The translations under genes and the position numbers were made by a program. The notes under the pieces are model-generated. The model saw only the letters and a list, made by a program, of their open reading frames with translations. It made no database searches and was not told the origin of the DNA. From Synchiropus splendidus (Eukaryota; Chordata; Actinopteri; Syngnathiformes; Callionymidae), in NCBI RefSeq assembly GCF_027744825.2, contig NC_071334.1, positions 2,948,437 to 3,012,436 on the forward strand: a stretch of DNA of 64,000 bases, read 5' to 3'. Positions within the stretch are counted from its first letter, which is position 1; every line of letters begins with the position of its first letter. Below, piece after piece: positions 49,001 through 58,788 of the stretch.

Positions 49001-49711
49001 GGTTGACCTCACGTGCCTTCTGGCATCAGAACTATGCCGGAGCACAGGTGCTTGCCCCCGGTTCTGACAACCGGCAACTCAACAGCCTGACATGTTTAGC
49101 TCTGAACATTTCAAATGTATTCTCAGGTACTTTTCACAAAGCATCACCTCTGCTCTGTTCTGTTAAAAAAAAAACAGTCAATAATAATTGAAAATACAGT
49201 ATAATGTAAGTAAGTAATGTAAGTAAATACGTATTTTTGAATCAAAACACTATTAATTTGACATCAAATTGCGCAGGCGAAGTAAAATTAAATACGTTGA
49301 ATTTATAGATAAATTCATAAATATTTATTTACATGTCTGACGCTACAAAATGTTAAAATTCTCCAAAACCATTTGAGCTCAGAAAGTTCAAAATGAATAC
49401 AAATGAATATGTGTTTCTCAGAATTCGGCTGCCAGTTGGTACTGCAGAAAACTTTTGGAAGAAGAGAGCGTGTTGGTCGGTGCTGGACACGAGGACTCGA
49501 TGGGCAGCTTCCACTTGAGGTGCCGTCGTCATCATCATCATCGTCATCATCATCATCGTCATCATCATCATCGTCATCATCATCATCATCATCATCATCC
49601 TGTTTCTCCACCAGACTCTGCATTCTTCTGCCGAGCGAAACCCTGGAGGACGTTCTGACCCGTCTCAAGTCTTTTCACCTCCGTCACTTTGGTCGACATG
49701 AAGTCAGGTGA
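46043..49711 (+). CDS. Alanine aminotransferase-like protein, copy 1, lacking the PLP lysine
   Basis: Ten exons: 46043-46198, 46260-46368, 46504-46637, 47049-47292, 47357-47436, 47497-47633, 48436-48610, 48670-48819, 49422-49519, 49615-49711. They total 1380 nt (459 residues plus stop), and every phase agrees with copy 2. The protein is collinear with GPT/ALT (fold-type I PLP aminotransferases, alanine + 2-oxoglutarate to pyruvate + glutamate): GDSHKAG, EFITRRDGG, RTGVL, ISNPGDPTG, VDEVFQDNV, GYMEVVNMDP, FLEACDGG. At the Schiff-base motif FHSTSKGYMGECG it reads FHGLAAPCLAECG, so Lys is Ala. NPGNPTG is NPGDPTG, the GYRGGY Arg is Met, QYPLYSA is GPHALPM and TGAS is SGRH. The last intron (49520-49614) is almost all CAT repeat. 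The first exon continues 22 codons upstream of the usual exon 2 border; a separate 5' exon remains possible. Likely a pseudoenzyme. Confidence 0.86.
47497..47633 (+). CDS. ALT-like copy 1 exon spanning the former PLP-lysine site
   Basis: A 137-nt exon, AG|GTC start and GCAGA|GTGAGT end. It encodes VFQDNVFGAEREFVSYKRV, then MVSFHGLAAPCLAE. Canonical ALT has FHSTSKGYMGE here; the aligned residue to Lys is Ala. The same exon in copy 2 has the same length. Confidence 0.87.
47647..47855. mobile_element. hAT-like palindromic MITE, copy D, in ALT-like copy 1 intron
   Basis: Flanked by TGATTCAG (47639-47646) and TAATTCAG (47856-47863), an 8-bp duplication with one mismatch. It carries the family arms TCATGAAACAGGGTCCTGA and GCCATGTAGTGG-type motifs. 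It begins 13 bp after the exon end at 47633. Confidence 0.7.
49520..49614 (+). repeat. CAT/ATC microsatellite intron in ALT-like copy 1
   Basis: A 95-bp interval starting GTGCCG and ending TGTTTCTCCACCAG, filled with CAT triplets interrupted by CGT. Splicing it out joins FHL-R to LCILLPSETLEDVL, which aligns with the GPT C-terminus and with copy 2. Read through, it would instead give a run of Ser or His. Confidence 0.8.
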
Positions 49712-49984
49712 GTTCACTTCACCATGACATGAATCATAGAGGTCATGGGGTCCGGCCCTGCGATGCATGTGAGAGTCTGTGTGTGTAAGGCCCTGCCTCA
49801 GTTACCCTCCTGGAGGGCATTTCACTTCTCCAAGAGAGAATGTATAAAGTAAAACAGTCGACGAGCCAGTTGGGTACACTATGGACTCGTAAAGCAGGTT
49901 TCGTACTCGGGGCCAAATGAAACAAAACCAAACCGCATCGTCGTGTCTTCAAGATCCACAGCACCTGCAGCTCGCGGCAGAGGC
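49708..49984 (+). promoter_or_regulatory. 277-bp junction between the two ALT-like frames (intron or compact promoter)
   Basis: The copy 1 TGA (49709-49711) overlaps a perfect CAG|GTGAGT donor whose GT is at 49708-49709. Acceptors ending at 49953 (TGTCTTCAAG) and 49980 (CTCGCGGCAG) both keep frame into the copy 2 ATG at 49985. I see no AATAAA in this interval. It could be an intron of a fused gene, or hold the 3' end of copy 1 plus the promoter of copy 2. Confidence 0.5.
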
Positions 49985-52900
49985 ATGAGCTCCACACTGG
50001 AGGTGAACCCTGTGGTCCGCAGGATCAGGTCCCAGACTGGCCTGAAGGATCGGGCGGCGCAGTTGGCACAGCAGGTGGCACAGGTGAGACCCAAGTCGGG
50101 CTAATTCGTAAACTGGGTTACAGGAGCTTCAGTGCTGATTTAACATGCAAACCTTTTATTTCTGGACACTTTATTTATCGACATGCAGCAAGTGTTTATT
50201 TTGCTGTCATGCAAGCAGGACAGGAACCATAGCCTCGCTGCAGTTACACACCGTGAATTCACTGAGATGTTTATCAGTCCGATTTAGCCCAGGAATTGAA
50301 AAAAAGAGTTTTGATATTGACTTAAATTGTATTCTATGGATCAAAAGCACTGGCATATGGTTTGAAGTTTAATGTCCTGGTAACAGAACTATGGGTGAAA
50401 CCTGATCTGAGACAGGGTGGGCAATTACATTTCCTTTAGGGCAGAAGAAAAACGTGACTTGAATTTACCTTCAATTTTGTGACGATAAAATTATGAAACG
50501 TTATGAAATGTATAAATATTATTCATATAGAACATGAAAACTTTATTTGTGGAGCAACACATATTGTTTCACGAGATTTTTTTACGGAGTAATATTTGAC
50601 ATCAACGGAGAGCTCAAACAAAAAGAAAAATAGAATTCAAATGCCAGTGACTGTTTTTTCTTTTCTTTTCTACAAAGGCCTAAAATCACTCAGTGATGAA
50701 AAAAGGACATTTTTTATTCATGTGCATTTATGATTTTTGAAATATATATTTGCATGATCATATTCTTTACTTTTACCTGCACTTCCGATCTCTGATCCTT
50801 CACGGAGATCTTTTTATTATTTTTTTTATTTTGTTAAAATTCAAATATTTTTCTTCTTACAGTGGTGATACTTATTTTATTCCTATTTTGTCCTTTATTT
50901 TTACTTTCTTCCATTTGTTTGTCTATTTCCTCTTCTATATCCATCCATCTGTTATATCAGTCATTGAACATGTTTTTGTGGCCGTCTTGTCTCTTCACTA
51001 GTGATTTTGGAAAGGCATTTTTGAATATTTTGTCCAACTAACTGGTTAATGTATACAGTGACTTGCCGTACTTCCATGTTTCTGCCATGAAGCTTCTGGC
51101 TCTGCACAGAAAAGCCTGGTTTAATGTAGAACGTTTGCTCATCAGGGGGTCCAGAAGCCATTCACCAGGGTCATCGACATCAGCTGTGGTGACTCCCACC
51201 AAGTGGGAATGTCACCCACCAAGTTGGTTCGCCAGGTGGGTGTTTCTCCCATTTCTCCCCTCATATCAGTCGCTTGATGTCGTCCGTCTTCCCTGTCAGG
51301 TTTTGGCGGTGTGTCTGCACCCTGACCTGCTCCAGGACCAAAGTCTCCCTCAGGATGTCCGACAGAGGGCCCAGAAGCTGCTGGCAGCCTGCGGCGGAGG
51401 CAGTGTGGGTGCGAGAGAATTTTCCAGTTTCACTGTCTGTCATTCTATTGTTGCGTCACTGAATCACAACCCTGAGCCTGGGCTCCTGGTGGCTCTGCAG
51501 AGTCAACCTCTCTGCCACAACTGTTGAAAATGTTGGCGATGACCATGTCGCATGATCGCATCTAATAACGCAATTCCAACCAATCCCCACCAGTTCTGCG
51601 AGGCACGGTAACTTTTGCGATTTGGACATGAGGGATCCTGAATCAATTTCTAAATGTGCAAATTTCCATGAATAAAACGTAGAACAGACAGAAGTGAAAA
51701 GCGGAACTGACTTGTCACCCGAACACTATACGGGGCGGACGTAAACAAACATGGCCGACCTCAAGATCCATCTCTCTCCAGGCTGCTTCTACATCCCGAC
51801 CCTGTGGAACAGATCAGCAAGTGAGCCGCTCACACACAAGTTTGCCTCTCAGACTCCGCCCCCATCCAAACCTCCATCAGGCTCCGCCCTCGTGAGGAGC
51901 TCGGGAACAAAATAACCAACGCTTACAACACACTTTCAGCCCAGAAACTACCCAGGGAACATCATTATAAAAAAGATGGACTTATTTTATCATCAGTGTT
52001 TTTATTCTGCATGTACATTTATTTATCCGTTTATTTTGTGGGTTTGCACTTTAAATACTCACTGTTTTTTGCCAACCAAGGAATATTTCCTCAAAATCAT
52101 TGCACTGCATTGCATTGAACTTTCACCGCAGTATTTTTTGGTAAAATCTGCCACAAAATCAGATATTTTTGGCCTCAACAATGAAAAGAAAAACAAGTCT
52201 GATAAAGGAAAAAGTCTGGAGGGTCTAATCTTCCGTCTCTAAGTGGTAATACTGTAATTACTGCTTTGAATTTTACGGATATATACAGGTAGCTCACATT
52301 AGTCGACGGACTCAAGCGCCAACAACTCCAGTGACCTCTCGCTTTCTTTCAGGTTCCTACTCCCGAACATCTCGTGGAATCCCACAAGTCCACAGAAGTA
52401 TCGCCGAGTTCATCACGCGGCGGGACGGCGGCGCCCCTTGCAGCCCCGACAACATCATCTTCTGCTGCGGCTCCCAACGGGCTTTACTGGTACGACAAAC
52501 ACTGATGGCTACAATGAGCGAAAGAATTAAAAATATCGTGTTCAGCTGTTTGGGCACTTGATGGCGAGTGGCGAGGGAAAGACCCGGACCGGGATGTTGA
52601 CGCCCTCTCCCTGCCCCCACACTCTGCCTATGCTGCTGGATGAGTGCGGGCTGGTCATGGAGTCCTACCACTTAAAGGAGGACAACAACTGGGCCATCGA
52701 CCTGGAGGAGCTTCATCGAGCTCTGAAGGACAGTAGAGGGCGCTCCGAGCCGCGAGCCATTTACATTAGTAACCCTGGAAACCCAACAGGTGGACAGATG
52801 GAATTTCCGACCCTCGTTCTAATGAGCATAATATTTAAGAATCTATTCAGAGCGAAGATGCAATTCGTCTTCTTCAGGTCACGTCCAAGTCAGAGAGACA

Positions 52901-55640
52901 ATCGAAGACGTGATCCGATTCGCTGCAGCTGAGCGGCTCGTCATACTGGCAGAAGAGGTGAGAGCGAAATATGGTTCTTGGGTTTGAGTTTTCAGTGACG
53001 TCTTGTGGCATTTCCCAGGTCTACCAGGACAGCGTCTACGGGGAGGACCGAGAGTTTCTGTCCTACAGGCGAGTCTTGCTGGAGATGGGGGCCGGATACG
53101 CAGACACGGTGGAGATGGTCTCGTTCCACTCTCTGTCCAGTGCCTGCATGCAGGAGTGAGTCAATGGTTCTTCACGACTCTCCTCTATTGTCACTGTCTG
53201 AGTCATGGAGCTGCCTCTGGCATGGATGCGCTGCTGCTTTCAGTCCTGTCCAGTTCCGGCTGGCTCTGCCAGCTCCTGCGCTTTAGGGATGAGCCACGTC
53301 TCCAAACGTTTCGCCTTACACTTGAGAGTTCTGTCCTTCAGCCCACAAACGTTCTTATACTCCCTGGTCACTGGGTACAGAGGGAGAGCCTGGAGACTTG
53401 AAGTTCCTCAAATCTAAGTGGTCTTTCTTCTTGTCCAGGTGTGGCCTCAGAGGAGCCTATATGGAAACTATTAATCTGGACCCATCGGTCAGTGCATTTC
53501 TACAGAACATGCAGGCGACCTCCTCCCCTGCGATTCTGCCTCAGCTGGCGATAGACGTCATGGTGACTCCGCCCACTCCAGGAGAACCGTCTTATGAAAA
53601 CTACCGACAGGTAGCCTTTGACCCTTCATACAGAAACACCACTGTTCAGATGCAACTACTATATTTTTTAAATTACCTTTTTAGCATTTGAAATATCATT
53701 GATTGCCATGAGCTCAGTCAGACAGCTGGTGAGAGTAGTGAGATGGAACTCACCAGGTGGAACTCATGCGTCTCCAGAGAGTGATGGAGACCCTTAAAAA
53801 TGGGGTGTCAAGATGATATTCAAGGCCAACATCTTGTCAGTTATGGGGCTTTGATCTCCCGTACCTTCATGTCTTTTTAACTACGTGGCTTCAATTCTTC
53901 TTCTTTTCCTTTCGGCTTCTCCCTTCAGAGGTGGCCAAAGCAGATCATCCTCCTCCATCTCCCCCTGTCCTCTGCTTCCTCTTCTCTCAAACCTACAAAC
54001 CTCATGTCCTCCTTCGCCACCTCCATCAGTCTCCTCTGTGGCCTTCCTCTCCACCTTCTGCCTGGCAGTTCCAACATCTCAACATCTTCATCTACCAATG
54101 TACTGGCTCTCTCTCTCTCCTCTGTACATGTCTTTTCAACATCTTCACCTTCTTTTTCCTTCAGCTTCTCCCTTCGGTGGTGGCCACAGCAGATCATCGT
54201 CCTCCATCTCCCCCTGTCCTCTGCTTCCTCTTCTCTCAAACCTACAAACCTCATGTCCTCCTTCACCACCTCCATCAATCTCCTCTTTGGCCTTCCTCTC
54301 CACCTTCTGCCTACGACATGGCTTCAATTTGATGCTAAAAATGGAGCAAAATGACCACTGATGTTGGGCAAAAACTCCCCGGTCTCCTGGTCTCCGGCTC
54401 AGCGTCTCTAGGGACTTGCCCCTGCTGGCTCTCGTGGTCAGTGGAGTTTAAGACCTCTGCCTCAATGGTCCTCCAGAAAACCACCACGCGTTTTCAGGTT
54501 TCTCTTCATCTATTTTTGAGTTTTGACAAACCAATAATGAACTGAGCCAAAAATCGAACTGCCATTATTCCACTTCAAAGTCCGGAACCAAAATCAGCAG
54601 GTGAACAGTCAGAAACCAAATCGACGTTCAGATGCAACCAACTGACCCAAACTGACGGAGAAAATAAAACAAAATCCGCAGCTGATTCTTCTTGTTTCAG
54701 GAGGTGGAACAAACTCTGACGACTCTGGCGGAGAACTCACGGAGAGCCTGTGAGCAGTTGAACAGTATCCCGGGAATCAGCTGTCAGTCAGCAGGAGGCG
54801 GGATCTTCCTGTTTCCTTGTGTGCAACTTCCTGTCTCCTGGATCAACGAAGCCAAGGTCAGGCTTCATTGCAGCATTGCTGTTTGTGGGTGCAACATTGC
54901 GTTGTCGTCACTAGCTTACAACTAGAAACTGACCATACGTGACCTTCTGCCTTGAACTGATGCCCCTCAACCAAGCCACCGTGGAAGCAAATTTACATGA
55001 AACAAACCAAAGTCACGGCGTGTGGTCCATTAAAGCCTGCAGGGTCCCTGACCTGCCATATTCATGAACTCGCTGTGCTTCAACGCTCTCTTCAGATCTG
55101 CGGCCTGCAGCCCGACCAACTGTACTGCCAACGATTTCTGGAGGAGGAAGGAGTTTGTTTGGGAGCAGGAAGTGAAAACAACAAAGGTTTCCACCTGAGG
55201 TGAGAAGCTGAGCGAACTGTGTCCACAAAAATAGTTACAAATATTTTAACTTGTCTGCGTTTTCACAATATATAGATATTGACTGAATTATAGATGTTGT
55301 TTTAAACTGTTGCTATTTTAAGGAAGATCAAAGGAGTATTTTTGTCCAAATACATTTTTTGTGCAAATGAAGAGGAAAGGTTTTTAAATGAAGATGAAAG
55401 CTGGATTTCTTTGAAAGACTTCCAACTGACATGTTAAAAAGGGTGTGGTGGCTCTCAGCTTAGTAAACTTGGCCTCCCACGAGGCTGCGAGTTTTGCACT
55501 TTGATCCAAGAGATCATTTCCTCATTGTTGACCCTTCTCTGTTCCTGCCGCTCAGGATTTGCATTCTGGTTCCACCGCCTCTGCTGGATGAGGTTCTGCT
55601 GCGCCTACAGTCGTTCCACCACAGGATTCTCAACCTTTAA
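49985..55640 (+). CDS. Alanine aminotransferase-like protein, copy 2, lacking the PLP lysine
   Basis: Eleven exons: 49985-50083, 51146-51235, 51300-51408, 52353-52489, 52546-52789, 52878-52957, 53019-53155, 53439-53610, 54701-54856, 55096-55199, 55556-55640. They total 1413 nt, giving 470 residues against 496 in human GPT. The start ATG precedes the GPT-like N-terminal helix (NPVVRRIRSQTG). Conserved blocks: GVQKPFTRVIDISCGD, FITRRDGGAP, ASGEGKTRTG, AIYISNPGNPTG, VYQDSVYG, CGLRGAYMETINLDP, FLEEEGVCLGAGS, and Arg of FHLR-ICILVPP (alpha-carboxylate Arg in the family). FHSTSKGYMGECG is FHSLSSACMQECG, so the Schiff-base Lys is Ser. The LADEVYQ Asp is Glu, and QYPLYSA is CPHTLPM. An AATAAA lies at 55710-55715. 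The 1.1-kb ninth intron holds LINE tail repeats. It begins only 273 bp after the copy 1 stop. Probably a pseudoenzyme; cytosolic or mitochondrial location is not visible. Confidence 0.88.
53019..53155 (+). CDS. ALT-like copy 2 exon spanning the former PLP-lysine site
   Basis: A 137-nt exon, TTTCCCAG acceptor and CAGGA|GTGAGT donor. It starts VYQDSVYG and ends MVSFHSLSSACMQE. The residue aligned with the catalytic Lys is Ser. The sequence on both sides (VYQD, FHS, then CGLRG in the next exon) is well conserved, so the alignment at this position is secure. Confidence 0.88.
53893..54313 (-). pseudogene. LINE 3'-tail relic, two tandem units, in ALT-like copy 2 intron
   Basis: The same tail as at 17565-18130 (LPGRRWRGRPQRR, KEDMRFVGLREEEAEDRGRW on the minus strand), again with two head-to-tail units joined through CTTCAGCTTCTCCCTTC. 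It occupies the intron 53611-54700. Confidence 0.68.
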
Positions 55641-55709
55641 GTGAACACAACTTCGGAGTGTCACGATCAACAACGATGCAACAGATGGTCAACGATCATG
55701 CTGCTTTAC

Positions 55710-55715
55710 AATAAA
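55710..55715 (+). terminator. Poly(A) signal AATAAA of ALT-like copy 2
   Basis: A canonical hexamer 70 bp after the TAA stop of copy 2. Confidence 0.7.
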
Positions 55716-57589
55716 TCCATTCACTTTGACTGTTGACTCTCCTTTTTTTCTTGTCCTAAAACCCACTTGATGCCATGCTGTAGCTCCTGTATGGATCCCC
55801 ACATATATGGACTTATATGGGTATATGGAGTAGTTTTCACTTTTGATGTGCTTTTCCTTCTGTTTTTTTGAGTGTAGAAGAGAAGTGAATGTCAATGATT
55901 TGTAGCTCCAGTGTTTCCGTAGTGGTTCGGATGAAGCTGAGGATGGTGCTCTTCTCGTCTGTTTCTGGCCAAAAATCGTTTGCCTATAAGTAACACTGTT
56001 TTTTTTCGAAGTTTTTTATTTTGTATAGTGTAATTTAGCATTGTGTCAATTAGCATTGAGCTAGCAGAATTTTTGATGTACGAATGTTGTGCCAAATTAA
56101 TGACATTTGAATGTTTGTCTAGTCTTACAGTGTCTTTAGTAAAACAATCGGGAACGGCATCTGCCAACTTACGCTGGAGGAAGGGCAGAATATCACTATT
56201 GTATTTTCTGTAACATTGGATTAATATTGACAATGACAATGTATTTTTGGTGTGTAACACTGGTTAAGTAAGTTTGAGTCAGTTTGAATAACAGTTGAAT
56301 TATATATATATATATATATTCCAACTGTTATTCATCATTGTTATGAAGCTCAACATGTCATCGTCTGTTTACTTCAGTCAGTTTCAACAGGCCCCAGTGA
56401 AGTAAACATGCTCGAGTTTAACATAAATCTGAATGGAGTCAAGCTTCCTCTGTTTGCCACACGGTGTCACTGTTCGCAGAGAAAAGCAGTCCCACTGGTG
56501 GCTTGGTTCACAGATGCACCGGACAGACAAAAATCATGAAAAACAAAATCAAATGGTATTGGACAACGAATGGATAACATGGGGTTCATCGAACCAAAGA
56601 GTCTTCAGCAAAGACCTGGTGGAGAGCGTGTGCGAGGATGAGGAGGGGGCGAGTCAGCGGGGGGCCTGGACCTCAGCCTGGTGGGTGAAGGAGTGAGCTG
56701 CGGTCGCCAGGCCTCAGCCTGGCAGCTCATTAGAGCCTGGGCGCCGGATGATTTGACAGCCCACCATTTTACGCCTCCCCCACTTCCACCATCGTGGAGT
56801 GAGGTCTCGCACATGTCATTATTGTCTCTGGAGGGATGGTTCCAGAAAAGCTGGCTTCCTCCTCCGCCTTGAGTATTTTCACATTGAACTGCTGCTCAAA
56901 ACAGAGGAGCAGACGTGTGTTACAAATATATATATTTTCACACTACGGTTGTTGTGATGTAGCTTTGGTTTTAGAGCTTCACCTTCATTCATGAATATTG
57001 AGGCTCTTCCTTCTCACTGTTGCCACAGAACTTTCCCCAGCTCAACAGACCTCATACCATTTGGACAGTACGAGGACCTGTGGCTACAGCTGTGGCTCCA
57101 CTCCGAGTCTCTGGTGGGTGTCTCAGCTGCAGTTAAAGCCGTCTAAATTTGGTCTCAGTCATCGCTGGGTTGTTGCGGAGCCATTCTCTGCATCAAGGAA
57201 CCAATGCTGTCGCCTCATAGCAGTGCTCACAAGAACTGTGACTCATGGGTCGACTCGCTCAGCCACCTCGTTCATGACACATGGGTTAATGGACACTTGT
57301 GTTTGGGTCCTCACTCGTCTCTCCATGGTGGTCATAACAACTTTGGATGTAACTGGCTTGAACGTTCTCTACATGGCGCTCGTATTCCTACCTCAACAGG
57401 TCGTCATGTGAATGTCAGCTTCCATTTTTCTTGGTCTCCTTTCGCCGGCAAATGTGATTAGATGTTCATGTTAATCCAATCTGAGTTTGGCCGTTTTGTT
57501 TGGCCATATGCCCGCTCTCGCACGCACATGCACCCTGTCACATGCACCGACATGCACGCACACCTGCTAACTCACGCGCACACGCACAT

Positions 57590-57770
57590 TGCTTGGATCT
57601 CTATCCTTGTGGGGACCTCTCATTGCCATACCCCTTTCCCCAGCTTCTCACACTAAACCTAAACATCCATAACACATGGCTCACCTGAACCCGGACCCTG
57701 AACCAAACTGAAAGCCAATTATTATTATGACCCAGTTGTTTTGAAGTCTTCACCCTCAGACACACTCACA
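57590..57770 (+). repeat. Third copy of the CCCCAGC-type dispersed repeat
   Basis: TTGTGGGGACCTCTCATTGCC, CCTTTCCCCAGCTTCTC, CTAAACCTAAACATCC and TTTTGAAGTCTTCACC are shared with 44235-44790. It is followed by a CA run. Confidence 0.55.
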
Positions 57771-58040
57771 CACACACACAGAGAGACACCAGTAAAACAG
57801 AAAACAGCAACTATCGGATGTCTTCAAATGTGTGAACATTTGTCATTCAGTGTGAAATATGTTCCCCGTGTTGTTGTTGAGCGGAAGGAAAACTAAAAAA
57901 GTTACAGTTATTAATAAAACCATAAAGGTGTGAGTGCTTCTGCGAGGGCGTCCCGCTATATCGCTTTAGTCACACTGTTGCCATGGAAACCTCTTCCGAA
58001 GCAGCGCTGCATCTTGTTATCGCTGTGAAGACGTGTTGCA

Positions 58041-58041
58041 A

Positions 58042-58074
<33 letters not shown>

Positions 58075-58090
58075 CACACACACACACACG
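58041..58090. repeat. CA dinucleotide microsatellite
   Basis: About 24 CA units with one CG interruption. Confidence 0.96.
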
Positions 58091-58551
58091 TTCCTGGAAA
58101 CAGAGGAAACACAGCGACTCCTCTCACCATCTTGTTGTCAGCTGAGGTCTGGACACGAGGCATCAGGAGAATGTGTGGGTTTTGAAGGGACAGGTAGCGG
58201 CTTATCAGATCAATCAACAGGTTCCTTCACTCGTGAACAAGACCCAAACCAAGCCAAAAATCTCAGCAACAATTTTACCTTCTACCGTCTTATTGTGCCT
58301 GTGACTATGTCTAGTTTAAATTACGTGAATATAAACCTGCTTAACCATGTTGCTACAGAACATTTGACAAGGGTACAAGTCACAGGTTAGCGGGGGTGAC
58401 ACTTTTATTCGGCAAGTACCAGGCAGCTGTCCACGCAAGGCCAGGCAGAAGATGAACGTGAAGTTCCCAGTGTCATTCCAGGTAGAGCACCTGTGCGGGC
58501 TCCCTGCCTCCATACCTGGTTTTCCTTATTATTGCTGATCTAACTTTCATT

Positions 58552-58788
58552 TAGTGAAGGGATGGTGAGGTTTCATGACACAGTATTGCAGGATTAATGA
58601 GGCTTCATGAAACTGTGCTGATTTTCAGAGGTCTCCAGATGGTGTTGTAAAATGTTTGGACTTGAACGTCTTATTCAGTGAAACCTCACATCATTTCTAA
58701 ACCAAGAGCGCCATCTAGTGGCCTCTGAAAGTTAGGACACGGGTTCATCAACCCTGCAACACTGTTTCATGATACTTACCCATCACTA
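58552..58788. mobile_element. hAT-like palindromic MITE, copy E
   Basis: A 237-bp element between CTTTCATT (58544-58551) and CTTTTATT (58789-58796), seven of eight matching. Ends are TAGTGAAGGGATGG and CCCATCACTA. The right arm has AGAGCGCCATCTAGTGGCCT. Confidence 0.7.

Noticed and set aside
49403..49711. Single-exon reading through the CAT repeat giving poly-Ser or poly-His
   Set aside because: Removing 49520-49614 with GT/AG ends restores alignment to the ALT C-terminus and to copy 2, so the repeat is better explained as an intron.
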